This document shows positions 42,179-53,481 of a DNA stretch of 64,000 nt, one piece after another. The notes under the pieces were generated by a model. It was given only the letters and a program-made list of their open reading frames with translations, did no database searches and had not been told where the DNA came from. Origin of the DNA: Sphingopyxis sp. OAS728 (GTDB taxonomy: Bacteria; Pseudomonadota; Alphaproteobacteria; Sphingomonadales; Sphingomonadaceae). The first letter of the stretch is position 1. Every line of letters begins with the position of its first letter. The position numbers and the translations under genes are program-made. The stretch is from the NCBI RefSeq assembly GCF_014873485.1, contig NZ_JADBDT010000001.1, forward strand, positions 2,852,001-2,916,000, in the 5' to 3' direction.

Positions 42179-43767
42179 TTGCGCCCGCCAACGAGCCCGC
42201 GCGCGATCACCTGCGCCTGAATTTCGGCGGCGCCTTCGAAGATGTTGAGGATGCGCGCATCGCAGAGCACACGGCTGATCTCATATTCGAGCGCATAGCC
42301 GTTGCCGCCGTGGATCTGCAGGCTCGCATCGGCGTTCGACCAGGCGGCGCGCGCGGCGAGCAGCTTCGCCATCCCCGCCTCGATGTCGCAGCGCTTGCCG
42401 CTGTCCTTCGCACGCGCGGCGGCATAGCTGAGCTCGCGCGCGGCGACGAAATCGACGAGGCCCATCGCGAGCTTGTCGGCGACGCGCGGGAAATGGACGA
42501 TCGCCTTGCCGAACTGCTTGCGGCTGACCGCATAGTCGATCCCGAGTTCGAGTGCGCGCCGCGCAACCCCGACTGCGCGCGCGGCGGTCTGGATGCGCGC
42601 GCCCTCGAAGGTGCGCATCAGCTGCTTGAACCCCTGCCCTTCTTCGCCGCCAAGCAGCGCGTCGGCGGGCGCCGTCATCGCGTCGAATTGCAGCGCATAT
42701 TCGCGCATCCCCCGGTAGCCGAGCACCTCGATCTCGCTCCCGTTCATGCCAGCGGCGGGAAAGGGATCGGCCTCGCTCCCGCGCGGTTTGGGGACGAGCA
42801 GCATCGACAGCCCGGCATAGCCCTTTGCGTCGGGCAGCGTGCGCGCGAGCAAGGTCATCAGGTCCGAACGCGCGGCGTGGGTGATCCAGGTCTTCGCACC
42901 GTCGATCACCCAATGATCGCCGTCGCGGCGCGCACGCGTCTGCAATGACCCAAGGTCCGATCCGACATCGGGTTCGGTGAACACCGCCGTCGGCAAAATT
43001 TCGCCGCTCGCGATCCGCGGCAGCCACTCGGCCTTTTGCACATCGGTGCCGCCCGTCGCAATCAGCTCGCCCGCGATCTCCGACCGCGTGCCGAGCGACC
43101 CCGCGCCGATCCAGCCGCGCGACAATTCCTCGGTGACGATGCACATCACCAGCTTCGACAGGCCGAGCCCGCCAAATTCTTCGGGGATGCACACGCCGAA
43201 GGTGCCGAGGTCGGCCATCGCCCGCACCGTCGCGTCGGGAATCAGGCGGTTCGCGAGATGCCAGCCATGGGCATGAGGGACGATCTCGGCATCGGTAAAA
43301 CGTCGATACTGATCGCGGATCGAATCCAGGTCGGCATCGTGCAACGTCTCGCTAGGCCAATGCCCTTCGGCGAGCGCGGCGGCCACCTCGGCGCGCGTCA
43401 CTGCATGATCGGCGTCGAGCAGCTCGGCGCAAGCCTCGGCCAGCACCCGCGCCGCGACGCCGAGGCCAAGGTCGGCCGGGCGGAAAATCTCATTCTGTCC
43501 CATCGGCAATCCGCCGACGAGCTGACCGATCCCCTCGGCGAACGCGAGTGTCGCGATCTTCGCATCGAGCGGGTTCGAGTCCCGGCCGGACTCACGCCAT
43601 GCGAACACCGCCTCGAGCGCCGCTACCGTCGTCGCGACCCACGCAAAGCCATGCGCCGCACGCTGCTCGCGATCGATCGGCGCCTGCGCCAGCCGCTCGG
43701 CGAGCGCAGCCTCGGCCGCGGCGCGATAGGCCTGCGCCGCCGCCAACGCCTCACGCAGATCGCTCAT
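42175..43767 (-). CDS. Acyl-CoA dehydrogenase with N-terminal extension ((2S)-methylsuccinyl-CoA dehydrogenase-like)
   Basis: 530 aa from the ATG at 43767; the open frame beyond it is out-of-phase thiolase sequence. The last 380 residues are a typical FAD acyl-CoA dehydrogenase ([57 protein letters not shown]). The first 145 residues form an extra helical domain ([40 protein letters not shown]) that I associate with methylsuccinyl-CoA dehydrogenase of the ethylmalonyl-CoA pathway. The substrate is not proven. It follows the thiolase by 2 bases. Confidence 0.85.
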   Translation of the reverse strand: MSDLREALAAAQAYRAAAEAALAERLAQAPIDREQRAAHGFAWVATTVAALEAVFAWRESGRDSNPLDAKIATLAFAEGIGQLVGGLPMGQNEIFRPADLGLGVAARVLAEACAELLDADHAVTRAEVAAALAEGHWPSETLHDADLDSIRDQYRRFTDAEIVPHAHGWHLANRLIPDATVRAMADLGTFGVCIPEEFGGLGLSKLVMCIVTEELSRGWIGAGSLGTRSEIAGELIATGGTDVQKAEWLPRIASGEILPTAVFTEPDVGSDLGSLQTRARRDGDHWVIDGAKTWITHAARSDLMTLLARTLPDAKGYAGLSMLLVPKPRGSEADPFPAAGMNGSEIEVLGYRGMREYALQFDAMTAPADALLGGEEGQGFKQLMRTFEGARIQTAARAVGVARRALELGIDYAVSRKQFGKAIVHFPRVADKLAMGLVDFVAARELSYAAARAKDSGKRCDIEAGMAKLLAARAAWSNADASLQIHGGNGYALEYEISRVLCDARILNIFEGAAEIQAQVIARGLVGGRN

Positions 43768-43769
43768 GG

Positions 43770-44984
43770 TCAGGCGGCGCGCTCGAAGATCGCGGCGATA
43801 CCCTGCCCGCCGCCGATGCACATCGTCTCGAGCCCGTAACGCCCATCGCGGCGCACCAGTTCGCGCGTCAGGTTCGCAAGGATACGCCCGCCGGTCGCGC
43901 CGATCGGATGCCCCAGCGAGATGCCCGATCCGTTGACGTTGAGAATTTCGTTGCGGGCGTCGCCTTCCGACCAGCCCCACCCCTTCAGCACCGCGAGCAC
44001 CTGCGGCGCGAAGGCTTCGTTGAGTTCGACGAGGTCGATATCGCCCCAGCCGAGGCCGTTGCGCGCGAACAGCCGCTCGACCGCGGGCACCGGCCCGATA
44101 CCCATCCGGCTGGGGTCGCAGCCCGCCGCGGCCGAGCTGTGGTACCAGGCGATCGGCGTCAGCCCGAGTTCGTCGAGCTTGTCCTCGGCGACGACAAGGC
44201 ATGCCGCCGCGGCGTCATTCTGCTGGCTCGCATTGCCCGCCGTGACGACCCCGCCTTCGAGCGGGCGGAGCTTGCCGAGCGTCTCCATCGTCGCATCGGC
44301 GCGGTACCCCTCGTCGTGCGCGAAGACGACCGGATCGCCCTTCTTCTGCGGCACCGAAACGGGCACCAGCTCGTCGTCGAACAGGCCGTTCGCCCAAGCG
44401 GCGGCTGCGCGCTGATGGCTGCGGACGGCATAGGCGTCGCACGCCTCGCGGCTGATGTCGTAATCCTTCGCCAGATTTTCGGCGGTCTCGATCATCCCGG
44501 TGATGACACCGAAACGCTCGACCGGCTGCGACATCACCCGGCCACGCGTCAGCCGGTCGTGGAGCGTGAGGTTGCCCGCGCGAACGCCTTTCCGGATGTC
44601 GGTCGAATAATGTTCGACGTTCGACATCGATTCGACCCCGCCCGCGACGACGACGTCGGACATGCCCGTCTGCACCATCATCGCGGCGTTGATCACCGCC
44701 TGCAGCCCCGACCCGCAGCGGCGGTCGAGCTGGTACCCCGGCACTTCGAGCGGCAGCCCCGCGGCGAGCCACGACCAATGGCCGATGCTCGGTGCCTCGC
44801 CATTGCCATAGCCTTGCGAAAACACGACATCGTCGACGCGCGCCGGGTCGATCTTCGTCCGCTCGACGAGCGCCTTCAGGATCACCGCGCCCAGGTCGCC
44901 TGCGGTCAGCGAAGACAAACTACCGCCGAATTTGCCAACGGCGGTGCGGATCGGGGCGACGATGGCGGCGCGGCGCAGGGTCAT
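43770..44984 (-). CDS. Acetyl-CoA acyltransferase (thiolase)
   Basis: 404 aa. Condenses or cleaves acyl-CoA. The acyl-accepting cysteine is C90 in [32 protein letters not shown] and the second catalytic Cys389 in CIGGGQGIA are present. An in-frame TTG three codons upstream is too close to GGAG, so the ATG at 44984 is used. Neighbours are a CoA-transferase and an acyl-CoA dehydrogenase, suggesting a beta-oxidation-type or acetyl-CoA assimilation module. Confidence 0.92.
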   Translation of the reverse strand: MTLRRAAIVAPIRTAVGKFGGSLSSLTAGDLGAVILKALVERTKIDPARVDDVVFSQGYGNGEAPSIGHWSWLAAGLPLEVPGYQLDRRCGSGLQAVINAAMMVQTGMSDVVVAGGVESMSNVEHYSTDIRKGVRAGNLTLHDRLTRGRVMSQPVERFGVITGMIETAENLAKDYDISREACDAYAVRSHQRAAAAWANGLFDDELVPVSVPQKKGDPVVFAHDEGYRADATMETLGKLRPLEGGVVTAGNASQQNDAAAACLVVAEDKLDELGLTPIAWYHSSAAAGCDPSRMGIGPVPAVERLFARNGLGWGDIDLVELNEAFAPQVLAVLKGWGWSEGDARNEILNVNGSGISLGHPIGATGGRILANLTRELVRRDGRYGLETMCIGGGQGIAAIFERAA

Positions 44985-44989
44985 TATGT

Positions 44990-46198
44990 TCAATCTCCAG
45001 TGTTTGCGATGCCCACGATACCGGCATCGATCAGCCGCGCAATCTCGCCCGACGAAAGCGACAGGCGCGTGCTCAATATTTCCTCGCTATGCGCGCCATT
45101 GCGCGGTGCGGGCGCAGGCGGCTGGCGCTCCGCCTGCGGCAACGTCGCAAAAGCGCCCGCGGCGGGATAGGCGAAACCGCTAGGGTTCGCGGCGTGCCCA
45201 AAGATCGGATTGTCGGCGACGAGCGCGGGGTCCCGCACCGCATCGTGCATCGTGCGATAGGGTGAATGGACGATGCCGCCCGCATCGAAGACCGCGGCGA
45301 GGTCGGTGTGATCGCGGGTGCCGATCGCATGTTCGAACAGCGGATAGAGCGCGTCGCGATGTATGAAGCGGAGCCCATCGTCAGTCGCGAAGGACACGTC
45401 GCGTTCCATCTCGATCGCCGCGATGGCATCGCCAAGGTCCAGTGCGGCCACGAGATTGGCCCATTGGCGCGGGGTGACGACGACAATCATCGTCCGCTGG
45501 CCATCGGCGGTGACGAAATCGCGCCCGAACAGGCCGTAGACCGCGTTGCCGAGGCGCGGGCGGTTCGCGCCGGTATAGAGCATTTCGGCAACGCCACCTA
45601 GGTTGGCGACCGTGCCGATCGCGACATCGGACAGCGGCAGGCGAACCTCGCCGCCTTCCCCGGTCGCCGCGCGGCGCTGCATCGCCGCGAGCAATGCAAA
45701 TGCCGCATAGGCGCCGGTGAGCAGATCCCACGCGGGCAGCACATGATTGACGGGCTCGGCGCCGGCGCCGGTGAGCATCGGATAACCGACGCTGTTATTG
45801 ACCGTATAGTCGAGCGCGGGCGACCCGTCGGCCCAGCCCATCACCCGCACGGTAATCAGGTCGGTCCGCCCTCCCGCCAGCACATCATGCGACAGGAAGC
45901 CGCCCACGGGAAAGTTGGTGATGAACTGCCCCGTCGCGCGCACCAACGCCTGTAGTAGCTCGCGCCCCTCGGGCCGGCCAAGGTCGAGCGCGACCGACTT
46001 TTTCGCGCGGTTCAGATTTTCCCAATAGAGCGAATCATTGGCCTCGGTCACCGGCCAGCGGCGAAAGTCGGGGCCGCCGCCGATCTGATCGACGCGGACC
46101 ACCTCGGCGCCCATTTGCGCGCAGTAAAGTCCGGCGGTCGGGGAGGCGACAAAGGACGACGCTTCGATCACCGACAGGCCGGCCAGCAGGTCGTACAT
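44990..46198 (-). CDS. CaiB/BaiF class III CoA-transferase
   Basis: 402 aa. Transfers CoA between carboxylic acids. The likely catalytic aspartate is D158 in LPAWDLLTGAYAAFALL. N-terminal GLSVIEASSFVASPTAGLYC and AEVVRVDQIGGG match the family; alpha-methylacyl-CoA racemases share the fold. First gene of the operon with the thiolase and dehydrogenase. Substrate unknown. Confidence 0.85.
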   Translation of the reverse strand: MYDLLAGLSVIEASSFVASPTAGLYCAQMGAEVVRVDQIGGGPDFRRWPVTEANDSLYWENLNRAKKSVALDLGRPEGRELLQALVRATGQFITNFPVGGFLSHDVLAGGRTDLITVRVMGWADGSPALDYTVNNSVGYPMLTGAGAEPVNHVLPAWDLLTGAYAAFALLAAMQRRAATGEGGEVRLPLSDVAIGTVANLGGVAEMLYTGANRPRLGNAVYGLFGRDFVTADGQRTMIVVVTPRQWANLVAALDLGDAIAAIEMERDVSFATDDGLRFIHRDALYPLFEHAIGTRDHTDLAAVFDAGGIVHSPYRTMHDAVRDPALVADNPIFGHAANPSGFAYPAAGAFATLPQAERQPPAPAPRNGAHSEEILSTRLSLSSGEIARLIDAGIVGIANTGD

Positions 46199-46249
46199 CC
46201 GGCGCCTGTCTCCCGAAGTCTCCGGCTGAAACCGCCGGTTGAGGCTATC

Positions 46250-46326
<77 letters not shown>

Positions 46327-46455
46327 GCAGAGCGCGGCTCCTAGCAAGCCCGCGCCGCGCCAGCAATGGCCTATCGACCAAGGCGCGGCGATGTGCGAAG
46401 CGCGGCGTATGGGCAGAGGGCATATGGCGTGAAATCAACCGAACAGGGCTGGCCG

Positions 46456-47490
46456 ATGGCTGCCGATCTTTATGGCGAGATGCAGCTAGAGGCGCATCCG
46501 CCCGCAAAACGGCGCTGGCGCGACTATTTGCCGGGTATTCTCGTCACCGGCATCGCCGCGCTCGCGGCGGCGTGGCTTGCCGACCATTATGCCGCGCCGC
46601 TGGTGCTGATGGGGCTGCTGATCGGCCTCGCGATGAGCTTCCTTTCGCAGGACAAGCGCACCCATGCGGGGCTCGACCTTATGTCGCAGACCGCGCTGCG
46701 TATCGGCATTGTGCTCGTCGGCGCGCGCATCACCGCCGAACAGCTTGTCGAACTCGGGCCTTTGCCCTTCGCGCTGCTCGTCGTCATCATGCTCGCGGTC
46801 ATCCTGGTGACCGTGGCCAGCGCGCGGTTTTTCGCGCAGGACCGCCACGCCGCGCTGCTCGCAGGCGGCGCGACCGCGATCTGCGGCGCGTCGGCGGCGC
46901 TCGCGCTCTATTCGCTGATCGGCGACAAACGCGTCGATCAGGCGCGTTTCACCCTGACCCTCGTCGGGATCACCGTCGCGAGCGCGCTCGCGATGACGCT
47001 CTATCCGGTGCTCGCGGCGGAACTCGGGCTGACCGACGCACAGGCGGGATTCCTGATCGGCGCGTCGATCCACGACGTCGCGCAGGCGATCGGGGGCGGC
47101 TTTTCCTTCTCGCAGCCGGCGGGCGAAGTCGCGACGATCGTCAAGCTGACGCGCGTCGCGCTGCTGGCGCCGATGCTGATGCTCGTCGCGCTCTGGCTCG
47201 GCCGCAGCGGCGAAGGCGATGGTAAAAAACGCATTCCGCTGCGCCTGCCCTGGTTTATCCTCGGATTCCTTGGCGTCGCGGCGCTCAATTCGCTGATCGC
47301 GATCCCCAAGATAGCTCAAGATGGCGCCGCGACCGGCGCGCAGGCGCTGTTGCTGCTCGCGATCGTTGCCACTGCAATGAAAGCGCGCCTCCATCTGCTG
47401 CTCGATCAGGGATGGCGCAGTTTTGCGCCGATCATCGTCGCAACACTGACGAGTTTCCTGCTCTCGCTCGCCGCCGCGCTCAGCCTGTGA
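46456..47490 (+). CDS. YeiH/UPF0324 family membrane transporter (putative sulfate or anion exporter)
   Basis: 344 aa from the ATG at 46456; the frame is open to 46366, but that part (YRPRRGDVRSAAYGQR) lies in the tRNA promoter region. About ten membrane helices. Family signatures are ALRIGIVLVGARITAEQL, AGGATAICGASAALALYSL and GASIHDVAQAIGGGFSFS. Members are suggested to export sulfate or other small anions; substrate not established here. Confidence 0.87.
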   Translation: MAADLYGEMQLEAHPPAKRRWRDYLPGILVTGIAALAAAWLADHYAAPLVLMGLLIGLAMSFLSQDKRTHAGLDLMSQTALRIGIVLVGARITAEQLVELGPLPFALLVVIMLAVILVTVASARFFAQDRHAALLAGGATAICGASAALALYSLIGDKRVDQARFTLTLVGITVASALAMTLYPVLAAELGLTDAQAGFLIGASIHDVAQAIGGGFSFSQPAGEVATIVKLTRVALLAPMLMLVALWLGRSGEGDGKKRIPLRLPWFILGFLGVAALNSLIAIPKIAQDGAATGAQALLLLAIVATAMKARLHLLLDQGWRSFAPIIVATLTSFLLSLAAALSL

Positions 47491-47521
47491 CGCCCCGACG
47501 TCACCGCAACGTCTTTGAGTT

Positions 47522-48289
47522 TCAGCCTTTCGGCAGCGCCCAACTGACGGTCAGCTGGGTCGCACGGCGCGGGATGTCGAGCTTCGCTTCGCTGAAATTG
47601 ACCTTTTCATTGGGCGGCAACATCCGCACCGGCGGCTTGATCGTCCAGCTATAGACGATCGTCCCCTGCGCATCGCGCAGTTCGGCGAGGATCGGCGGCA
47701 CGCGCTGTTCGCGGTCGGTCGGGTTGATGATCACCCCCGACGCAGCGAAATAGATCGTCCCGTCGGCGAGTTCGCGATGATCCTGGTTCGGCGGCAGTTC
47801 GATCACGAGGTCGGGCTCGTCGACTCCGCCCGGCAAGCCCAGCCCCTGCGCCCAACTCGGCAGGCCGAAATACATCAGGCCCCCGGTCGCCGCGAGCATC
47901 AGCGCCGCAGCGCTCGCCGCGATGATCGTCCAGCGCTTCGCCGGATTGCGCCGTGGACGGCGGAACGGCAATGGCGCATCGTCGATGGGCGGCGCGGCGC
48001 GGCGTGCCGGTTCAGCAGCAAAACTCGACGGAACCGGCGCAGGCGCCGGGTCGGGTTCGGGATAGTCGGAATAAGTCGCGGCCGGTCTTGGCGGCGCTTC
48101 AGGCGCAGGTGCAGCGACCGGTTCCGGCGCAGTCGGAGCGGGCGCGGCTACCGCCGTCGTGGCCGCGGCGTTCGGCTCCTGGAACCAGCTATGGCGGCAA
48201 TTGGCGCAGCGCACGGTGCGGCCCGTGGGTCCGATCGCCGTATCGGGAACGACATAGCGCGTGTGACAGGACGGGCATGCAAGGATCAT
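47522..48289 (-). CDS. MJ0042-type zinc-ribbon membrane protein (DUF3426)
   Basis: 255 aa. An N-terminal MJ0042 zinc finger has C5, C8, C28 and C31 ([17 protein letters not shown] and [10 protein letters not shown]). A Pro/Ala-rich linker follows, then one membrane helix near residues 120-142 and a DUF3426 domain ([31 protein letters not shown]). Function unknown; the family is common in proteobacteria and may sense or protect envelope state. Divergent from ftsE. Confidence 0.83.
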   Translation of the reverse strand: MILACPSCHTRYVVPDTAIGPTGRTVRCANCRHSWFQEPNAAATTAVAAPAPTAPEPVAAPAPEAPPRPAATYSDYPEPDPAPAPVPSSFAAEPARRAAPPIDDAPLPFRRPRRNPAKRWTIIAASAAALMLAATGGLMYFGLPSWAQGLGLPGGVDEPDLVIELPPNQDHRELADGTIYFAASGVIINPTDREQRVPPILAELRDAQGTIVYSWTIKPPVRMLPPNEKVNFSEAKLDIPRRATQLTVSWALPKG

Positions 48290-48447
48290 GGGCTTCCTCT
48301 AAACACGCCGATTCGCGCGTTGCAAGCCTTGCGTCACACTCGCGCCTTGTCCTCTGTGGATAGCCGTGCGAGATGCTGCCTGATGAGCCGACCGGCGCCC
48401 CTGTTCCTTGACCCGACGCAGGCGCGACACAGCGTGCCGGTGACGCC

Positions 48448-49179
<732 letters not shown>

Positions 49180-49189
49180 TGGGCCGCCC

Positions 49190-50095
49190 ATGATCATCCC
49201 GCGCGTTCCCGTCCAGCATCGCCGCCTGCTTCCCGACCGCCGCCTGTCGGGGCCGACGCCGTGGGTGATCGCCATCCTGATGATGCTGACCTTGCTCGCC
49301 GCCGCCGCCGGCGTGGGGCTCGCGCGGTCAGCGAATGCGATCGGCGCTGCAATTGCCGGGCGCGTGACGGTGCAGATCGTCACCGCGAACCCGGTGACGC
49401 GCGCCGAGCAAGCCGCCGCACTCCGCCGCGCCGCTGCCGCCCAGCCGTTCGTCCGCTCGGCGCGTGCGGTCGAACAGGAGGAGCTGCAGGCGACACTCGG
49501 CCAATGGTTCGGTAGCGCCGAGGGCGACGATCCGGTTTTAAAATCGCTTCCGCTCCCTGCGCTCGTCGACATCGACTTCGTCGGCGAGGACCGCACCGGT
49601 CCTTTGCGCCAGTTGCGGGCGCTGGTCGCGCGCGAGGCGCCCGGTGCGCGGATCATCCCGCACGCCGAATGGCTCGGCCCGGTCGCGCGGCTGATCCGCT
49701 CGCTCGCGTGGATTGCCGGCGGCATGGTGCTGCTGATGACGCTTGCCAGCGCGGCGGTGGTGATCATGACCGCGCGCGCCGCGCTCGCGACGCATTTTCC
49801 GACGATCGAGATGCTCCACATGATCGGCGCGACCGATCGCCAGATCACGCGGCTGTTCCAGCGCCGCATCGCGATCGACACCGCTTATGGCATCGCGCTC
49901 GGCACCGCCGTCGCCGCCGCGATCCTGCTGCTCATCGGCTGGCAATGGTCGGGTGTCACATCGGGCCTCGCCGCCACCGCCTCGCTCGGGCCCGCGGGCT
50001 GGGCGCTCTTGCTGGCGCTGCCGCTATTGGCTATCGCGCTAGCCGCTCTCACGGCGCGGCAGACCCTGCTCGCCGCGCTCAAGAAGATTCTATGA
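49190..50095 (+). CDS. ftsX: Cell division protein FtsX
   Basis: 301 aa from the ATG at 49190; an earlier frame to 49130 is ftsE read out of phase. Four membrane helices: near residues 25-48 (PWVIAILMMLTLLAAAAGV), 172-195, 222-243 and 265-288. The extracellular loop between TM1 and TM2 would contact the hydrolase regulator. The family MLHMIGATDRQITRLFQRR is present. ATGA overlap with the DUF218 gene. Confidence 0.92.
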   Translation: MIIPRVPVQHRRLLPDRRLSGPTPWVIAILMMLTLLAAAAGVGLARSANAIGAAIAGRVTVQIVTANPVTRAEQAAALRRAAAAQPFVRSARAVEQEELQATLGQWFGSAEGDDPVLKSLPLPALVDIDFVGEDRTGPLRQLRALVAREAPGARIIPHAEWLGPVARLIRSLAWIAGGMVLLMTLASAAVVIMTARAALATHFPTIEMLHMIGATDRQITRLFQRRIAIDTAYGIALGTAVAAAILLLIGWQWSGVTSGLAATASLGPAGWALLLALPLLAIALAALTARQTLLAALKKIL

Positions 50096-50622
50096 TCAAG
50101 CGCCTGATTTCCCTGTTGTTTCTGGCCTGGGTGCTCGGCTTTGCATGGTTCGCGCTGCTGCTGCCGCTGCCCGCGCCCGCGCAGAAGACCGACGCGATCG
50201 TCGTGCTTACCGGCGGGCCCGGACGCATCGACCGCGCACTCGAACGGCTCGAGGCCGGCGACGCCAAACGTCTGCTGATCAGCGGCGTCGCGCGCGAGGT
50301 GAAGCCGCGCGAACTCGCCGTTACCTACAAGCGCCCGATGAAGCTGTTCGACTGCTGCATCGCACTGGGGTTCGAGGCCGAGGACACGCGCTCGAACGCA
50401 ACCGAGGTCGCGACCTGGGCCGAGCGCCGCAAATATAAGAGCATCCGGCTGATCACCACCGACTGGCACATGCGCCGCGCCGAATATGAAATCGGCCGCG
50501 CGGTCGGCGACAAGGTGACGATCCTGCCCGACGCGGTGCGCAGCCAGCCCAATTTCGCAACGCTGTTTCGCGAATATCATAAATATCTCGCGGGGCTGGC
50601 GGGCGGCCTCCTCGGCCTTTAA
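50092..50622 (+). CDS. DUF218 (YdcF/SanA-like) envelope protein
   Basis: 176 aa. N-terminal signal anchor (LISLLFLAWVLGFAWFALLL), then a DUF218 domain: TDAIVVLTGGPGRIDRALER, KRLLISGVAREVKPREL and IRLITTDWHMRRAEYEIGRA, a SAM- or ligand-binding-like Rossmann fold. DUF218 proteins such as SanA/ElyC affect envelope integrity. Translationally coupled to ftsX and 11 bases from plsC. Confidence 0.85.
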   Translation: MIKRLISLLFLAWVLGFAWFALLLPLPAPAQKTDAIVVLTGGPGRIDRALERLEAGDAKRLLISGVAREVKPRELAVTYKRPMKLFDCCIALGFEAEDTRSNATEVATWAERRKYKSIRLITTDWHMRRAEYEIGRAVGDKVTILPDAVRSQPNFATLFREYHKYLAGLAGGLLGL

Positions 50623-50633
50623 GAACCGCGCCG

Positions 50634-51365
50634 ATGCGCTACACCATCGCCCTCGTCCGTTCGATCCTGTTCTGGCTGTTGTTCGTCTTGATGAGCAGCT
50701 TCAGTTCGATCGGCGCGGTGATCTCATTGCCGATCTCGCACAAGGCGACGATCTGGTTCGTCCGCATCTGGGCGCAATTCCACCGGCTGATCTGCCGCTT
50801 CGTGCTGGGCCAGACAATTGTCGTCGAGGGCGACATGCCCGACATTCCGGTGCTCTATGTCTTCAAGCATGAAGGCGCGTTCGAGACGATCGAACAGCCG
50901 GGATTGTTCAAGCATCCGGCCGTCTTTGCAAAGGAACAGCTGTTCAACATCCCCGTCTGGGGACAGGCGGCGCATTTCTATGGCCTGATCCCTGTCGATC
51001 GCGACGGCGGCGGCAAGGCGATGCGCGCGATGCTGATTGCCGCCAAGGCTGCACTCGCCAAGGACCGTCCGCTGGTGCTGTTCGCCGAAGGAACGCGCAT
51101 TCCGCATGGCGAGGCGCCGCCGCTGCGTTCGGGTTTCGCCGGCATCTATCGCCTGCTCGGCGTACCCGTGATCCCCGTCGCGGTGAACAGCGGCATCGCC
51201 TATCCGCCGCGCCGCTGGGTCAAATGGTCGGGCACGATCACCTACAAGGTCGGCGAGACGATCCCCGCGGGTCTGCCGCGCGAGGAAGCCGAAGAACGCG
51301 TATGGCGCGCGATCAACGCGCTGAACCCGCCCGAAGCGTTGCTGAAGGCTACCCAAACCGACTAA
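50634..51365 (+). CDS. plsC: 1-acyl-sn-glycerol-3-phosphate acyltransferase
   Basis: 243 aa. Adds the second acyl chain to lysophosphatidic acid. One N-terminal membrane segment (LVRSILFWLLFVLMSSF). Motif I is KHEGAFETIE (H79, E84): the usual acidic residue is Glu rather than Asp. Motif III LVLFAEGTRIPHGEAPPLR is canonical and GVPVIPVAVNSGI is motif IV. Last gene of the ftsEX cluster. Confidence 0.88.
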   Translation: MRYTIALVRSILFWLLFVLMSSFSSIGAVISLPISHKATIWFVRIWAQFHRLICRFVLGQTIVVEGDMPDIPVLYVFKHEGAFETIEQPGLFKHPAVFAKEQLFNIPVWGQAAHFYGLIPVDRDGGGKAMRAMLIAAKAALAKDRPLVLFAEGTRIPHGEAPPLRSGFAGIYRLLGVPVIPVAVNSGIAYPPRRWVKWSGTITYKVGETIPAGLPREEAEERVWRAINALNPPEALLKATQTD

Positions 51366-51376
51366 GCCCGCTCGCA

Positions 51377-51440
51377 TCGAGCGAAGTCGAGATGCCTGTC
51401 AGTCTTGCGCTATCCAGATGGGTGTCTCGACTTCGCTCGA
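51377..51440. repeat. 16-bp inverted repeat between plsC and tyrA
   Basis: TCGAGCGAAGTCGAGA (51377-51392) and TCTCGACTTCGCTCGA (51425-51440) are exact reverse complements with a 32-base spacer, in the gap between convergent genes. The right arm continues CACGAACGG, similar to a short repeat I recall as widespread in sphingomonad genomes. Likely a REP-like or terminator element. Confidence 0.75.
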
Positions 51441-51463
51441 CACGAACGGAAATTGAGGTTCGA

Positions 51464-52366
51464 CTAGTGTTTGCGCCCGAAGTCGGGCGCGGCATCATCC
51501 TGTCCCTGTTCGATAATCGACCGCCGGATCGCGCGCGTGCGCGTGAACCAGTCCTCGAGCTTGTCGGCGTCGCCGCGGCGGATCGCCTGCTGCAGCACGG
51601 TCAGATCCTCGTTGAAGCGCTGGAGCGTCGCGAGCACCGCATCCTTGTTGGCGAGAAACACGTCGCGCCACATCACCGGATCGCTTGCCGCAATGCGCGT
51701 GAAATCGCGGAAACCGCCTGCCGAATATTTGATCACCTCGCTCTCGGTGACCTCTTCGAGCTCGCTCGCGGTGCCGACGATCGTATAGGCGATGAGGTGC
51801 GGCAAATGGCTGGTCACCGCGAGCACCATGTCGTGGTGCGCGGCGTCCATCGTCTCGACCTTGGCGCCCAGCGCCTGCCAGAAGCCGATGAGTGCCGTCA
51901 CGGCGTCTTCGGACGCGTCCGCGCCCGGGGTGACGATGCACCAGCGCCCTTCGAAAAGCGTCGAAAAGCCGGCCGCAGGGCCGCTGTTCTCGGTACCCGC
52001 GACCGGATGCGCCGGAATGACGGCATGACCGGGCAGCGCCTTCGCTAGCGCCTCGGCAACACCGGCCTTCGACGAGCCAACATCAGAAATGATCGCATCG
52101 GGCTTTAGCCCCGGCGCGATCGCGACGGCCGCATCCGCCATCCGGCCGACCGGCACCGCCAGAATCACAAGGTCTGCGTCGACTACCGCGACCGCCGGAT
52201 CATCGACGACCGTATCGCAAAGCCCGAGTTCGCGGGCGATCTTGCGTACCTCGGCGCTGGCGTCATGGCCGGTCACCGCCACCTGCGGCAAGCGCTCCTT
52301 GATCGCGCGCGCGATCGACGAGCCGATCAGGCCCAATCCGATTATTGCGACGCGATCTATCGCCAT
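51464..52366 (-). CDS. tyrA: Prephenate/arogenate dehydrogenase family protein (TyrA)
   Basis: 300 aa from the ATG at 52366, which shares bases with the hisC stop (TGATG). NAD-binding GLGLIG is at residues 10-15 near the start. Conserved HPVAGTENSGP and LEEVTESEVIKYSAGGFRDF (the substrate-binding region) identify TyrA. Catalyses oxidative decarboxylation in tyrosine synthesis. Coupled to hisC, whose product can also act on the aromatic keto acid. Confidence 0.93.
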   Translation of the reverse strand: MAIDRVAIIGLGLIGSSIARAIKERLPQVAVTGHDASAEVRKIARELGLCDTVVDDPAVAVVDADLVILAVPVGRMADAAVAIAPGLKPDAIISDVGSSKAGVAEALAKALPGHAVIPAHPVAGTENSGPAAGFSTLFEGRWCIVTPGADASEDAVTALIGFWQALGAKVETMDAAHHDMVLAVTSHLPHLIAYTIVGTASELEEVTESEVIKYSAGGFRDFTRIAASDPVMWRDVFLANKDAVLATLQRFNEDLTVLQQAIRRGDADKLEDWFTRTRAIRRSIIEQGQDDAAPDFGRKH

Positions 52367-53481
52367 CAGCCGTTGAGCGCCGCGCGGATCGCCGCCGCCA
52401 GCCCGCGCGTCTCGTCCTCGGTGCCGATCGTCATGCGCAGCGCATTGGGCAATCCCTGCCCGGGCAGCCAGCGGACGATATAGCCCGCCTCCATCAGCCG
52501 GTTGTAGACAGTCTCGGCGCTCACATCGCCCTCGAACAACACAAGCAGGAAATTGCACGCCGACGGCACGATGCGCAGACCGTGGTTGCCGAGGCTTTCA
52601 AGTTCGCCAGCCAGCCAGGCGCGCCATTTCGCATTATGCTCGCGGCTGTGGCGCACAAATTCCTCGTCGCCGAGTGCCGCGACCGCCGCCGCCTGCCCGG
52701 CGCGCGTGACGTTGAACGGCAGGCGGATGCGGTGCAGCGCCGAAATCACATCGGCGGCTGCATAGCCCCAGCCGATGCGTTCGGCGGCCAGCCCGTGGAT
52801 CTTCGAGAAGGTGCGTGTGATGAAAACGTTCGGCTGCGTCTTCGCGAGTTCGAGCCCGCCGTCATCTTCGGCGTCCGACAGATATTCGCTATAGGCCTGA
52901 TCAATCACGAACAGGACATTCTTCGGCAGCCCGGCGTATAACCGCGCCACCTCTTCGCGCGTCGCGAGCGTTCCCGTGGGATTGTTCGGATTGGCGAGAT
53001 AGACGACGCGCGTCTTGTCGGTCACCGCCGCGAGCAGCGCATCGACGTCGGTCGCATAATCTTTGTCGTCGGCCTCGACCGGCACCGCGCCGACGCGCCG
53101 CGCCGCGATTTCGTACACCGCGAAACCGTAGCGCACGTATAATATCTCGTCGCCGGCGCCGGCATAGGTGCCCGCCGCGAGGTGAAGCAGCTCGTCCGAT
53201 CCGTTACCGCAAATCACGCGCGCCGGATCGAGCCCGAACTTGGCGGCGATCGTCTCGCGCAATTCGACCGAGCCCGGATCGGGATAGCGCGACAGCGCAT
53301 CGGGCGCGGCCTGCGCCGCAGCGAAGGCCGCGCGGGCCTTTTCACCGGTCCCGAGCGGGTTTTCGTTCGCGGAGAGCTTGATCAACGGACGCCCATCGGC
53401 GCCGGCCGACTTGCCGGGAACATAGGGAGCGATGCCGCTGATCCACGGCTTCGGGGTGAGAGTGGCGCTGTGATCGGTCAT
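52366..53481 (-). CDS. hisC: Histidinol-phosphate/aromatic aminotransferase (HisC)
   Basis: 371 aa PLP enzyme. The Schiff-base lysine is K227 in [28 protein letters not shown] and the N-terminal [13 protein letters not shown] are canonical. The start at 53481 is preceded by a hairpin abutting the ATG and lacks a clear Shine-Dalgarno. Adjacent tyrA supports a dual role in histidine and tyrosine/phenylalanine synthesis, as in many alphaproteobacteria. Confidence 0.92.
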   Translation of the reverse strand: MTDHSATLTPKPWISGIAPYVPGKSAGADGRPLIKLSANENPLGTGEKARAAFAAAQAAPDALSRYPDPGSVELRETIAAKFGLDPARVICGNGSDELLHLAAGTYAGAGDEILYVRYGFAVYEIAARRVGAVPVEADDKDYATDVDALLAAVTDKTRVVYLANPNNPTGTLATREEVARLYAGLPKNVLFVIDQAYSEYLSDAEDDGGLELAKTQPNVFITRTFSKIHGLAAERIGWGYAAADVISALHRIRLPFNVTRAGQAAAVAALGDEEFVRHSREHNAKWRAWLAGELESLGNHGLRIVPSACNFLLVLFEGDVSAETVYNRLMEAGYIVRWLPGQGLPNALRMTIGTEDETRGLAAAIRAALNG

